A DNA stretch of 64,000 bases. It comes from Oceanospirillum sediminis (GTDB taxonomy: Bacteria > Pseudomonadota > Gammaproteobacteria > Pseudomonadales > Halomonadaceae). A program made the translations under genes and the position numbers. Location of the stretch: positions 89,175 through 153,174 of the forward strand of contig NZ_JACJFM010000002.1 in assembly GCF_014164585.1 (NCBI RefSeq), written 5' to 3'. Below, piece by piece: positions 35,792-45,376 of this stretch (positions are counted from its first letter, which is position 1; each line of letters opens with the position of its first letter). A model generated the notes under the pieces. The model was not told the origin of the DNA, did not search any database, and worked only from the letters and a program-made list of their open reading frames with translations.

Positions 35792-37029
35792 GCTACGGCC
35801 TCCTCTGCATTCAGAGCTGTATCTGACAGATCCGTCGTGAATTGAATCTTCAGTTCCTGAATAAAGTGCTGTACCACAGGCATTAATATCTGCTCGGAAG
35901 GCCCTGTGGCTCGTAAAATACTCAGATAATCACGATTAGAAAAATCCTGCTGATGGAAATCTCCTGCCTTACATAAAGGCTCAAAGCTAATCTGACAGCC
36001 TTCTTTTTCCAGCTGCTGAGCCACAGGAACCTGATGAATGATTCCGCTTTGTTCTGCCACCTGGCAATAAATATAAGCACTCTGGCTGCCTGAAGGCAGT
36101 TCAGCTGCTGCATGTCCCATATACAGGTCAATCACAGCACCAAACAGATTAAATCCCAGTGCCTGGGCCATCAGAAAATCAGACTGATCACCGATATTCC
36201 TGTAATTCACTTCAATCAGCCGAGGCCCTTTATCTGTCATGACAAATTCGGTATGGCAGGTTCCAAATCCGACACCCAGAGCCTTCAGCTGCGCCAGTAA
36301 AACCTCTGAGACACCGCGGGCTGGCTCACGACTGAAACGTTGTTCCAGCTCGATGAAACAGGGAGGTTCTGACAAAAATGTTTCGAAGCTGCCCATCACC
36401 TGTATCTGCTGACCATCTCCGAGTGTTTCCAGTGTATGTAATGAGCCTTCCAGATATTCTTCCAGTAAAAGAGGCTGTCCCGGCACTTTTTGCCAGAAGC
36501 GATCAGCATGTTGCTGAAGCTCCTGGACATTACTTACCAAAGCAACATTTTCACTGGCAACACCCTCTACCGGCTTAACAATACACGGAAAAGGAATATC
36601 GCTGGCCTGAAGCTCCTCACGCTGGTAAACAGGGCGAAACCAGACATTATCCAGTCCTGCATCCTGAATGGTCTGACGCATCACCAGTTTATTTTTAGCC
36701 CGATAGCAGGCCTGCCAGTCTTTTGCAGGCAACCCGTAAAAAGCAGCCACCATAGCTGCCGCAGTCTGCAGATGATCACTGTTAGTCAATACTGCAGCCG
36801 GATTAATCTGATACTGAGTCAGCACATTCAGTATCGCAATCGGGTTAAACACATCTGCAGCCACAATCTCTTCAGCTTTAATCAATCCGGATTCCAGATA
36901 GCACTGATGGCGTTCAGGCTGATCGGTTACCAGCAGTAATGGCTGGTTCCGTCGTTTCAGTTCCGGAATAAAACCTTTGATAACAGAATCAGTTGGGACA
37001 TGGGCCACGATAACAAATGGGTTCTGCAC
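35788..37029 (-). CDS. pvsA: ATP-grasp amino-acid ligase, PvsA-like
   Basis: A 413-aa ATP-grasp enzyme. PCIVKPVEGVASENV is the nucleotide-binding segment, and the metal-binding residues lie in GPRLIEVNYRNIGDQSDF. In the vibrioferrin pathway PvsA is an ATP-grasp enzyme that couples alanine with 2-oxoglutarate. It is the first gene of the operon, with GTG start and AGGAG eight bases upstream, facing the sigma factor gene across a 126-bp promoter region. Confidence 0.8.
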   Translation of the reverse strand: MQNPFVIVAHVPTDSVIKGFIPELKRRNQPLLLVTDQPERHQCYLESGLIKAEEIVAADVFNPIAILNVLTQYQINPAAVLTNSDHLQTAAAMVAAFYGLPAKDWQACYRAKNKLVMRQTIQDAGLDNVWFRPVYQREELQASDIPFPCIVKPVEGVASENVALVSNVQELQQHADRFWQKVPGQPLLLEEYLEGSLHTLETLGDGQQIQVMGSFETFLSEPPCFIELEQRFSREPARGVSEVLLAQLKALGVGFGTCHTEFVMTDKGPRLIEVNYRNIGDQSDFLMAQALGFNLFGAVIDLYMGHAAAELPSGSQSAYIYCQVAEQSGIIHQVPVAQQLEKEGCQISFEPLCKAGDFHQQDFSNRDYLSILRATGPSEQILMPVVQHFIQELKIQFTTDLSDTALNAEEAVA

Positions 37030-37081
37030 AATTCGCTCCTGACAGGATAATCCTTAGCAAAAATATGTATAATTCGAAATC

Positions 37082-37100
37082 TCATATGAGAATAATTTCT
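37082..37100. promoter_or_regulatory. Candidate Fur box between pvsA and fecI
   Basis: The 19 bp centred on AATAATT match the Fur consensus at about 10 of 19 positions, with GA-AATaATT central. It is the only Fur-like match I see in the divergent region that must contain promoters for both siderophore synthesis and the sigma factor. Modest match; context carries most of the weight. Confidence 0.4.
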
Positions 37101-37155
37101 ATTAACACAAAGATAGACGTATGACTTCATCAAACACCCAACCTGAGTCTGCCGA

Positions 37156-37743
37156 ATGAACAGAATTTTTTTTGATGCCGCTCTGAGTGCTGAAAATTTC
37201 TGTGATGAACCTGATACCGGTGACCCGCTAAAGGGAAGAAAAGAACAGGTCATTGCCAGGATGTACCAGCAGCACCGTCAGGATATACTTTCGCACCTGC
37301 TAACAATGGTTAAAAACAGAGAAATTGCTGAAGAATTATTGCAGGATAGTTTTATCCGTTTATCCAGAGTGCCAGGGATTGAAGTTATTCGCCAGCCCAG
37401 AGCATTTCTGACAAAGATCGCCACCAATCTGGCATTGGATTATCTTCGTCAACAGAAAAAAGTACCGGCCTTTGAAACAACAGATGATGCCTTTGATAGC
37501 CTGATTGCACCCCAGCCAGAACAGCTGGACGAGGTGATAAAAGAGCGCCACTTGAATCAGCTGAAACAAGCAATATCTCAGTTGCCGGACAGAGCCAGAG
37601 AAGCTTTAATGCTGGCAAAGTTCAAAGAGATGACACTGAAAGAAGTCGCCAGAGAGATGGATATATCTCAAACCATGGTAGAAAAGCATCTGAAGACCGC
37701 ATTACAAAAATGCCGGGCCGCATTAACTTCAGATATCCACTGA
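37156..37743 (+). CDS. fecI: FecI-type ECF sigma factor
   Basis: A 195-aa iron-starvation sigma factor. Region 2 lies at about 30-100 (EELLQDSFIRLSRVP, FLTKIATNLALDYLRQQKK), and region 4 at about 130-185 (LPDRAREALMLAKFKEMTLKEVAREMDISQTMVEKHL). It should direct RNA polymerase to the receptor gene downstream. The first 30 residues look poorly conserved and the start is uncertain, with a later in-frame ATG at 37261. It is followed by fecR after 18 bp. Confidence 0.92.
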   Translation: MNRIFFDAALSAENFCDEPDTGDPLKGRKEQVIARMYQQHRQDILSHLLTMVKNREIAEELLQDSFIRLSRVPGIEVIRQPRAFLTKIATNLALDYLRQQKKVPAFETTDDAFDSLIAPQPEQLDEVIKERHLNQLKQAISQLPDRAREALMLAKFKEMTLKEVAREMDISQTMVEKHLKTALQKCRAALTSDIH

Positions 37744-37761
37744 TGCGGAGCCTATAGAACA

Positions 37762-38976
37762 ATGAACATCAGGACAGATAAAACCAGTCGCTCTGCTACA
37801 GAACACTCGGATACCAGGAGTACCCGGGGGCACCAGCAGCCTGATCAGACTTACCTATCTCCCCCCGAAGATAAAACGCAGTCACTCTCTGCAGAAGAGC
37901 TGGCCCGGGAGTGGTTTATCACTTTACAAAGCGCTCCCAATGACCAGGATCTGTTACGTCAGTTTCAGCAATGGCTGCAACAGAGCCCGGAACATGAAGA
38001 TTATTACCTTGAAGTGTGTCTGCTCTGGCAGGATATGGAGCTTGCAGCCGGGCAGCTGCACGAAGAGATGCATCATAGCAATGAAACCTGTCACGCCTCC
38101 GGCTCAGAAGAATCAGCTCACTTCGGTAAAACATCAGATCGTGCGGCAGTATCAGGCGCTAACCCGATATCCATATCTGCCAACAACAAGACAGTAACAT
38201 CGTCGGAAGCAGGGAACGCTTATATTCCGGCAACCCCTCGGCATAGCGGGTTATCATCTCGTATTGTCACTCCACTGCTGAGTATCTCCATGTTAATGAT
38301 ACTAATTGTGATGCTGCTACCGCCTTATATCTGGCATGCCCCTGATCATTACACTCAGTCAGGTGAAAAACTGAGTTTATCTCTGGATGATGGCAGTACC
38401 ATTCACCTGAACAGCCAGAGTGCCGTCAACATAGATTACTCTGACTCACAACGCAGAGTTGAGCTGATATATGGCGAAGCATTTTTTGAGGTTGCCTCAG
38501 ACAAGGAACGTCCATTCAGTGTAAGCAGTCAGGGAGTTGTCGCTACAGCACTGGGAACAGCCTTCAATGTACGTCAGTTGGAACAGGAGATTCAGACCAC
38601 ACTGACAGAGGGCCGGCTCAGAATCAGTACTCTGCGTTCTGATAATCGCCATCAACCCGATATTACTCTGACACCAGGTCAGAGAGTCACAATTTCGGGC
38701 CCGGGACAGATGACTCTGACAGAAGGACATAAACTGTACCTGCCAGACTGGAAACGTAATGTACTCAGGCTGGACAATACTCCACTCTCAGATGTCCTGG
38801 CGCTATTGAACCGTCAGTATTCTGCTCATCTGGTTCTGGTCAATCCTGAATTACAGGATAAGCCTATGAATGGCGTCATTCCGTTGAATGATCTGCCTGT
38901 GACTCTGGAATTGCTCAGTAACAGCCTGAACACCCGGACAGTCAGGATCTCCGACCGGATTATTTTTCTGCACTGA
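37762..38976 (+). CDS. fecR: FecR-type anti-sigma / signal-relay protein with extended linker
   Basis: A 404-aa inner-membrane protein. The cytoplasmic N-terminal domain (about 40-105, LAREWFITLQSAPNDQDLL) binds the sigma factor, one helix spans the membrane (about 173-191), and the periplasmic FecR domain (about 205-320) and STN-like C-terminus meet the receptor's signalling domain. Family members are near 320 aa; here a Ser/Thr/Ala-rich, probably disordered linker of about 60 residues sits between the cytoplasmic domain and the helix. Confidence 0.9.
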   Translation: MNIRTDKTSRSATEHSDTRSTRGHQQPDQTYLSPPEDKTQSLSAEELAREWFITLQSAPNDQDLLRQFQQWLQQSPEHEDYYLEVCLLWQDMELAAGQLHEEMHHSNETCHASGSEESAHFGKTSDRAAVSGANPISISANNKTVTSSEAGNAYIPATPRHSGLSSRIVTPLLSISMLMILIVMLLPPYIWHAPDHYTQSGEKLSLSLDDGSTIHLNSQSAVNIDYSDSQRRVELIYGEAFFEVASDKERPFSVSSQGVVATALGTAFNVRQLEQEIQTTLTEGRLRISTLRSDNRHQPDITLTPGQRVTISGPGQMTLTEGHKLYLPDWKRNVLRLDNTPLSDVLALLNRQYSAHLVLVNPELQDKPMNGVIPLNDLPVTLELLSNSLNTRTVRISDRIIFLH

Positions 38977-39123
38977 TCACGACAATAGATTACCCGATCT
39001 CATTTGTGAAAAAAATTTGTCATCTGAGGTTGGGTATATCCGCTTCGCTCCGTCTTAGTTATTAATAAAAATGAGAAAGATTCCTTTTTATAAATAAAAA
39101 TATCTGAGACACAGGAGTAACGG
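38977..39123 (+). promoter_or_regulatory. Receptor promoter region
   Basis: 147 bp containing a GTGAAAAAAATTTG tract at about 39006 and a CGTC element at about 39051, which could form an ECF sigma-type promoter, and a Fur-like AAAAATGAGAAAGATTCCT at 39067-39085 (10 of 19 matches). Neither is strong alone. FecI-type receptors are normally transcribed from such a promoter. A clear AGGAG lies 7 nt before the ATG. Confidence 0.4.
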
Positions 39124-41556
39124 ATGCCCGTTCCACAGTTCAATACCCTTCAGTCTGCTATTCGCCAGCATCATCAACACAACTACCGGAAATCCATAGC
39201 CACCGGACTGGTCATATCAGCACTGACAGCAGGTCAGCTAACCACCGCTTACGCCGGGCAGACACCCTCAGTACTGCAACAAACCCAGTCCTGGAATATC
39301 CCTGTTCAGGCACTGGAACGCTCTGTTACCGATCTGGCAGAGCAGGCCGGATTGCATATCCTGTTACAACCCGGTCAGCTGAAAGGTATTGATGGTCAGG
39401 CTGTAAAAGGAAATATGAATACAGCTCAGGCTTTGCAGGTGCTACTGAAAGAGAGTGGGCTGAGTTATAAAATCAGCTCAGGTAATCGTCTGACTCTGGT
39501 GCAGGCTGATCCGGTATCCTCATCACATCCTGAGCTTCAGGATGATCTGATCATCGTAGGTAACTGGCTGAATAATGCAGACAGCACAACCTTACAAACC
39601 TTTCCCGGAGCCCGCCACCAGCTTAGCCGTGAGGAGATGGAAAAGTCAGGAGTCAGCTCACTGACTGAAGCATTTCGAAAAATACCTGGTGTACAGGTCC
39701 GCGTTCCTGCTGAAAGTTATGGCGCGAATCATGCTTTGAGTATCGGCGTACGGGGACTGAAATCCCGCTTCTCAGAGAAATCCACCATATTACTGGATGG
39801 TATGCCACTCTCTTTTGCTCCTTATGGTCAGCCTCAGCTGTCTATTGCCCCGGTTGGCCTGGGTAACCTGGCTGCCATTGATGTTGTGAAAGGCGGCAGC
39901 TCTGTCCGTTATGGACCACAGAATGTTGGCGGCATTATTAACTTCGTGACTCCGGGAATTACGGAAGAAACCACATCCCGTATCAGACTGAGAGCAGAAA
40001 GCGCTGTCGATGATGGTAAGCAGAATTTGCTGGGGCAAATGAATGCATTATTCAGTGGCAAAGTGAATGAAGATACCGGCCTGGCACTGATCTACTCTGG
40101 CAGCCACGGTAGCGGATTCAGGGAAAATACAGATGAAGATATTGATGATCTGATTCTGAAAGGAGAAACCTGGTTATCCGATAGTGAAGTACTGGACGGC
40201 CATCTGCGTTTCTTTAATGCAGAAACCGATATTCCAGGCGGGCTGAATGAGCAGGAATATGCGCAGAATCCGTGGCAATCCCGTTATGACTATAACCACT
40301 TCAAAGGGGATCGTACCGAAGGTCGCGTGCGTTACACCAACGAAATCAGTGACAGTCAAGAGTTTGAAGTTCAGGCTTTCGCTGCAAATACTTATCGCCT
40401 GTACGGTCTGCAATTCAACCCGGACTCCCGTCAGCGCTATGACGAATGGGCCCGGGAATATGATGTTTATGGTGTAGAACCTCGTTACAGCCAGCTGTTT
40501 TCTGCCGGTAACACCGAACACGAAGTGTCTATCGGCTATCGCTTTGTCAAAGAAGAAGCAGATCTGACCCGCCACCGCTGGAATAACTTTGCTGAAGGGA
40601 CTGCACCCAAATCGATTGAAGGCGTTCTTCGCAGCCGTGATGAAGCCGGAACCACAGCCCATGCCGCATTTATCGATGACAGAATCAGTGTCGGACAGTG
40701 GCAGATTACTCCGGGTGTGCGCCTGGAAAACGTAGAGGTTTATCGCCATAGTAAGGTGAAGAAAAACAACGCCAACGATTTCCGTAATGAGGAAAGTTAT
40801 ACTGAAGTGCTGCCATCTCTGAGTGCCAGCTATCTGTTATCGCCTGAGATGACACTGTTCTCTAACTTCAGCACCTCCTTTGGCACTCTGCAGCACCTGC
40901 AATTATCGGACAGTACAGATAACAACCTGGAGCCAGAAATCGCGCGTACTTTTGAACTGGGCAGTCGTTATAACAAAGACAACCTGAGTGCAGAAATCAC
41001 CCTGTTCAACATCAACTTCGATAACAAACTGCAATGGGATGATAACCTGGGACACCACGTGAATAAGGGCGAAACCCGGCACTATGGTATAGAGATGGGA
41101 GCCTCTTATGACTTTACCGGCACAGGTTTCAGTGTATACGGTAATATGGCTTACACTCAGGCTGAGTTTCGTGAAGGAGACCTGAAAGGTAATGAGTTGC
41201 CTTACTACTCAAACTGGACAGGTAATCTGGGTATGGAATATCAGAGCGGTCGCTGGACCTGGAATCTGGATAGTTATAGCCAGTCATCTCAGTTCGCGGA
41301 CAATGAAAATACCCGTGATCTGACCGTTAACAACAGCACCTATTATCGCGGAAAGTTACCAGGCTTCTCAATCTGGAATACCCGTGTCAGCTACCAGATG
41401 ACTGAAGGCCGCAATGCCAGCAGCATCGCTTTTGGTGTAAAGAACCTGTTTAACAAAGATTATTACACTCTGAGTGGACCTGATCAGCCGTATGGTGCAG
41501 GTATCAGTGCCGGGGCACCGGCCACAGCCTATATGGAGGTTGATGTCGCTTTCTGA
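39124..41556 (+). CDS. TonB-dependent ferric-siderophore receptor with STN signalling domain (FecA/PvuA-like)
   Basis: An 810-aa outer-membrane receptor. A signal peptide (about 1-45), an STN signalling domain (about 55-125), then the plug with GVRGLKSRFSEKSTILLDG and YGQPQLSIAP, almost the FecA pattern, and VRYGPQNVGGIINFVTP. A 22-strand barrel ends in the terminal Phe (VDVAF). The STN domain fits signalling through fecR to fecI. The likely ligand is a citrate-based ferric siderophore such as vibrioferrin; ferric citrate itself is an alternative. Confidence 0.93.
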   Translation: MPVPQFNTLQSAIRQHHQHNYRKSIATGLVISALTAGQLTTAYAGQTPSVLQQTQSWNIPVQALERSVTDLAEQAGLHILLQPGQLKGIDGQAVKGNMNTAQALQVLLKESGLSYKISSGNRLTLVQADPVSSSHPELQDDLIIVGNWLNNADSTTLQTFPGARHQLSREEMEKSGVSSLTEAFRKIPGVQVRVPAESYGANHALSIGVRGLKSRFSEKSTILLDGMPLSFAPYGQPQLSIAPVGLGNLAAIDVVKGGSSVRYGPQNVGGIINFVTPGITEETTSRIRLRAESAVDDGKQNLLGQMNALFSGKVNEDTGLALIYSGSHGSGFRENTDEDIDDLILKGETWLSDSEVLDGHLRFFNAETDIPGGLNEQEYAQNPWQSRYDYNHFKGDRTEGRVRYTNEISDSQEFEVQAFAANTYRLYGLQFNPDSRQRYDEWAREYDVYGVEPRYSQLFSAGNTEHEVSIGYRFVKEEADLTRHRWNNFAEGTAPKSIEGVLRSRDEAGTTAHAAFIDDRISVGQWQITPGVRLENVEVYRHSKVKKNNANDFRNEESYTEVLPSLSASYLLSPEMTLFSNFSTSFGTLQHLQLSDSTDNNLEPEIARTFELGSRYNKDNLSAEITLFNINFDNKLQWDDNLGHHVNKGETRHYGIEMGASYDFTGTGFSVYGNMAYTQAEFREGDLKGNELPYYSNWTGNLGMEYQSGRWTWNLDSYSQSSQFADNENTRDLTVNNSTYYRGKLPGFSIWNTRVSYQMTEGRNASSIAFGVKNLFNKDYYTLSGPDQPYGAGISAGAPATAYMEVDVAF

Positions 41557-41584
41557 TATTTGTCGACCATCCATGCCTTTCTCA

Positions 41585-41615
41585 TTTCTCCGGCTGTAAT
41601 CGCCAGCCGGAGAAA
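41585..41615. terminator. Bidirectional terminator between receptor and ABC importer genes
   Basis: A perfect 12-bp stem TTTCTCCGGCTG (41585-41596) with CAGCCGGAGAAA (41604-41615), loop 7 nt, lying between convergent genes with U-rich right and left arms for either direction. Confidence 0.85.
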
Positions 41616-41628
41616 CTTAAACAGCGCC

Positions 41629-42399
41629 TTATACAGCAACCAGTGTCGGAGTACCAGCAACCGGATCAGGGTGAATCTGAGCATCCAGCTCAAAAACACT
41701 CTGCACCAGCTGTTGAGTCAGTACTTGTTCGGGTGATCCCTGCCGCTGTAATGCACCCTGTTTAAGTACAACCAGTTCATCACAATAACGGCAGGCCTGA
41801 TTCAGATCATGCAGCACCACCACGATTGTTTTCCCTTCCTGATTCAGCTCTCGCATCAGCTTTAACAATTCGATCTGATGCGCAATATCCAGCCAGGTTG
41901 TTGGCTCATCCAGTAATACCAGGTCGGTTTTCTGAGCCAGAATCATGGCGATCCAGGCTCTTTGCCTCTGCCCACCGGACAGATCTGTCGCCGGGAGCTC
42001 AGCCAGCTCTTCCAGACCAACCTGTTCCAGTGACTGCTGGACAATCTGGCGATCATCGTCACTCAGACGACCCCAGCGAGATCCCCAGGGAGCCCGTCCA
42101 TATCCCACCAGATCCCGAATAGTCACACCATCTGGCGTCACTGGTGCCTGAGGCAACAAAGCCAGTTGACGAGCTACCCGACGTGTATCCTGTTTGTGCA
42201 GATCTTCGCCCTGTAACAGAACTTTACCCTGCTTCGGTGTCAGAATACGTGCCACAGTTTTAAGTAATGTGGATTTACCGCAACCATTAGGACCGATCAA
42301 TGCGGTGATTTTTCCTTCAGTAATCTGAAGATTCAGCTCTTTCAGAATAACTTTCTCACCGTAACTGACCGTCAGATTTTCAATAGACAGATATGCCAT
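41629..42399 (-). CDS. fecE: Ferric-siderophore ABC transporter ATP-binding protein (FecE/PvuE-like)
   Basis: A 256-aa ATPase with Walker A GPNGCGKST, the signature LSGGQRQRAWIAM, and Walker B LVLLDEPTTWLD, followed by the switch His in VLHDL. It energises uptake by the FecCD permeases. It is last of a four-gene operon, its start overlapping the permease stop by 1 bp. Confidence 0.93.
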   Translation of the reverse strand: MAYLSIENLTVSYGEKVILKELNLQITEGKITALIGPNGCGKSTLLKTVARILTPKQGKVLLQGEDLHKQDTRRVARQLALLPQAPVTPDGVTIRDLVGYGRAPWGSRWGRLSDDDRQIVQQSLEQVGLEELAELPATDLSGGQRQRAWIAMILAQKTDLVLLDEPTTWLDIAHQIELLKLMRELNQEGKTIVVVLHDLNQACRYCDELVVLKQGALQRQGSPEQVLTQQLVQSVFELDAQIHPDPVAGTPTLVAV

Positions 42400-43346
42400 T
42401 ACCAGCCTCGATAGCGGGTTAACAAAAACAGAAAGTAGGGTGCACCAATCAAAGAGGTCAACACCCCGGCAGGTAATTCAACAGGAGGAGCCAGGGTTCG
42501 GGCCAGGATATCTGCCAGCAAAACCAGCACAGCACCAATCATAGCCGTGGCAGGTAATAAACGCCGATGAGTACCACCGACCAGTAAACGAGCCAGATGA
42601 GGCGAAATCAGCCCGACAAAACTGACAGCACCACATACCGCCACACTGACAGCAGCCAGAGCAACAGAGAGTAACAACGCCCACTTTCGGGTATTTCGGA
42701 CATCGGCCCCTAACCCTTCTGCAGTCTCATCCCCCAGAGCGAGAAGATCCAGCTTAAGGGCCATTACCAGAGTCAGAGGGACCAGTATCAAGAACCAGGG
42801 CAGCAACACAGCCACATGATCCCAGCCACGCCCCCATAAACTGCCTGTCAGCCAGACCAGAGCAGCATTTACCTGAAAGGGATGGCTGACCAGCAGCCAA
42901 TCCGTAATGGCTGCCAGCCAGGCGCTTAATGCAACGCCGGTCAGAACCAGGCGAGCAGGATTAAGGCCCTGGTGACGAATAAGCCAGAGCATCAGAGCCA
43001 TTGTCAGCAGTGCACCACTGATTGCTGAAGGAATCATCCAGCTGAAAGCGATATCAGGAAACACCAGAAGCAATGCTGTCGCAGCAGCGCCTGCACCTGT
43101 TGTTACACCAATCACATCAGGAGATGCCAGAGGGTTTCTGACCACACCCTGAATCATAGCCCCTGCCAAACCCAGGCCTGCACCAGCCAGCACGGCGACC
43201 AGTACTCTGGACAGTCTGAGATCGGTCAGAATACCCGGACCAGCCTCAAGGGCGGTCTGCAAATCAAGAGATCCCAGCAGAACGCCACTCACCACGAGAG
43301 CTAATAAAACAACAGGCAGACATAAGAGTGTTAAACGAGGATACAT
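42399..43346 (-). CDS. fecD: Ferric-siderophore ABC permease (FecD/PvuD-like)
   Basis: A 315-aa FecCD-family permease with about nine to ten helices. GAMIQGVVRNPLASPDVIGV and the coupling-helix region GFISPH-like FVGLISPHLARLLVG are the conserved signatures. It forms a heterodimer with the upstream permease and overlaps it by 1 bp. Confidence 0.92.
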   Translation of the reverse strand: MYPRLTLLCLPVVLLALVVSGVLLGSLDLQTALEAGPGILTDLRLSRVLVAVLAGAGLGLAGAMIQGVVRNPLASPDVIGVTTGAGAAATALLLVFPDIAFSWMIPSAISGALLTMALMLWLIRHQGLNPARLVLTGVALSAWLAAITDWLLVSHPFQVNAALVWLTGSLWGRGWDHVAVLLPWFLILVPLTLVMALKLDLLALGDETAEGLGADVRNTRKWALLLSVALAAVSVAVCGAVSFVGLISPHLARLLVGGTHRRLLPATAMIGAVLVLLADILARTLAPPVELPAGVLTSLIGAPYFLFLLTRYRGW

Positions 43347-44371
43347 CAGTGTTTTACCTCCTGACTGGCCAGCCAGAGAAAACAGGGCGCACCGATCAGG
43401 GCAGTCACCAGACCGATCGGGGTTTCTGAAGGAAAGACCAGTAAACGGGAGATATAATCAGCCCAGACCATCAGTGTTGCTCCCATCACAGCACAGACCG
43501 GTAACAGAATTCTATGATCCGCCCCGGTAAAACGACGGGCAAGATGAGGAACCAGAAGCCCTACAAAAGCGATTGGACCTGTGATCGCTACCGTCGCAGC
43601 CGCCAGAATGATCACCAGACAGGACACCTGTAATCGTAATCGAACCGGAGACACACCAAGCCCAGAGGCCATTTCCTCCCCCAGGGCCAGTAAGTTCATC
43701 TTCTGAGCCAGTAACCAGGATAAAACTGCAGCGATCAGCACCCATGGCCATAACTGATGCCACTGCTTCCAGCCAATATCCGTCAGGGAGCCCGATAGCC
43801 AGTCCAATACTGACTGAGACTGCTCATCCAGAATAAGCAAGGTTCTTGTCAGAGCGACTAAAAGAGCAGTGACAGCCACTCCGGCCAGTACAACCCGAAC
43901 AGGATGGATACGCCCGGCCAGCCCTCCCCCCAGCATCAGAACCAGAGCACCGGACAGCGCAGCCCCAATAGCCGTCACCACAATCAGAGGCAGAGACGTG
44001 AGTATGGGCAAGAAACCGGATTGAGCCATCACCAATAAGCAGGCCGCTCCGGCATTGATACCAAATAATGCCGGAGATGCCAGTGGATTACGGGTAATGC
44101 CCTGCATCAGAGCACCCGCCATAGCCAGTGCGGCGCCCGCAACAGCCGCGACCATGACTCTGGGCAAACGTATGGTACTGACCAGCTGAGCAGCCAGAGT
44201 ACTGGCCTGTCCGGAAATAGCCTGCCAGAAATCAGATAACGTCAGTGTAAATGTCGAGGCTCCAATTGAAGCCAGGATAACACCGGCAGCCAACAACACC
44301 AGAAGACATACAGGCAACACAACACGTTGCCGGACAGATGGGATACCAGACAGAGATACCTGAGTCGCCAT
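43346..44371 (-). CDS. fecC: Ferric-siderophore ABC permease (FecC/PvuC-like)
   Basis: A 341-aa FecCD-family permease with GALMQGITRNPLASPALFGI and FVGLLVPHLARRFTG. It pairs with the downstream permease. It starts 2 bp after the binding-protein stop. Confidence 0.92.
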   Translation of the reverse strand: MATQVSLSGIPSVRQRVVLPVCLLVLLAAGVILASIGASTFTLTLSDFWQAISGQASTLAAQLVSTIRLPRVMVAAVAGAALAMAGALMQGITRNPLASPALFGINAGAACLLVMAQSGFLPILTSLPLIVVTAIGAALSGALVLMLGGGLAGRIHPVRVVLAGVAVTALLVALTRTLLILDEQSQSVLDWLSGSLTDIGWKQWHQLWPWVLIAAVLSWLLAQKMNLLALGEEMASGLGVSPVRLRLQVSCLVIILAAATVAITGPIAFVGLLVPHLARRFTGADHRILLPVCAVMGATLMVWADYISRLLVFPSETPIGLVTALIGAPCFLWLASQEVKH

Positions 44372-44373
44372 GA

Positions 44374-45354
44374 TTAATCTGCCACCTGATCAGCCGCTAC
44401 CAGTGTCAGCAGATCTTCTGCAATCTGTTCCGCAGCATAAATCCCCCGGCTCAGCGACCAGACTTTCGGGTCAACCTTTTTCATCTGCTGCCGCTTCGCT
44501 ATGGTCAGCATTGGCCACAGAGGGTGCGCCTGCCAACGCTGCAGAATATCAGCATCTCCTTGCTGATTATAATCCCCCACCAATAACCAGTCCGGGTTCA
44601 TTCCCGCCATCTGTTCAAAGCTGACTCGCATATAAGCATTATCATCTTCAGGGGGAATAGCCGTCTCCAGCCCCAGCCGTTTGATCACACCACTGGCGAA
44701 CGCTTTACTGGCATGAACAGCAACCCCTCTGGCGCTGGCTGTGGCAAACAAAAAACGTTCTGGAGAAGGCGACTCTTTGTTTTCTGTCAGGCTATCCAGT
44801 TCAGCGGCATACCGATCCATCGTATATTCATGTGCCAGTAGTCGTTCACCAATCAGAGAGCTTTTCCCCAGCGCCTGACCTATCACGCGAGCATCTGTCA
44901 GTAAGTCGCTATATTGTGCGCCATAACTCAGTAACAACAGTGTTGGAGCAATCTCCTGCAATTCACGATAAATAGTACGATGACGCTGCTGGTCCGCAAT
45001 AATCAGATCAGGCTTCAGGCTCGCGATGGTTTCAAGGTTGGGCTGCCCCCGAAGACCTACCGACTGATAATGCCCAATACGCTGCTTCAGCTGTGGCAGA
45101 ATTCGCTGAGGCTTCTGGTCATCTGCAATCCCAACCGGGCTGATACCAGCCAGAACCACGGCATCCAGAAAAGAATATTCGAGTACAATCACCCGTTGAG
45201 GCTGCCCCTGAATAACCAGTCCGTCTCCCAGATCCGGCACTCTTCTTTCTGCCGCCTGACTAACAGGGGGGAAAGACAGCATTATCAGTAGCAATCCACA
45301 GAGAATCCTGACCTGGTGATATATATTCCTGTACTGATCCAGACTGAGCAGCAT
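44374..45354 (-). CDS. fecB: Periplasmic ferric-siderophore binding protein (FecB/PvuB-like)
   Basis: A 326-aa class III binding protein with a hydrophobic N-terminal signal (about 16-34, ending near VSQAAE), then RVIVLEYSFLDAVVLAGISPVGIADD and LKPDLIIADQQRH, the core of FecB/FhuD-like receptors. It carries the ferric siderophore from the outer-membrane receptor to the permease. First of the importer operon, with a Fur-like site just upstream. Confidence 0.92.
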   Translation of the reverse strand: MLLSLDQYRNIYHQVRILCGLLLIMLSFPPVSQAAERRVPDLGDGLVIQGQPQRVIVLEYSFLDAVVLAGISPVGIADDQKPQRILPQLKQRIGHYQSVGLRGQPNLETIASLKPDLIIADQQRHRTIYRELQEIAPTLLLLSYGAQYSDLLTDARVIGQALGKSSLIGERLLAHEYTMDRYAAELDSLTENKESPSPERFLFATASARGVAVHASKAFASGVIKRLGLETAIPPEDDNAYMRVSFEQMAGMNPDWLLVGDYNQQGDADILQRWQAHPLWPMLTIAKRQQMKKVDPKVWSLSRGIYAAEQIAEDLLTLVAADQVAD

Positions 45355-45376
45355 TACGTTCTCCTTTTAACAGGAT

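Noticed and set aside
29207-37029. Aerobactin, achromobactin or staphyloferrin cluster
   Set aside because: No lysine/ornithine monooxygenase or acetyltransferase (aerobactin), no third synthetase (achromobactin), and the ATP-grasp gene plus one decarboxylase fit the vibrioferrin set best.
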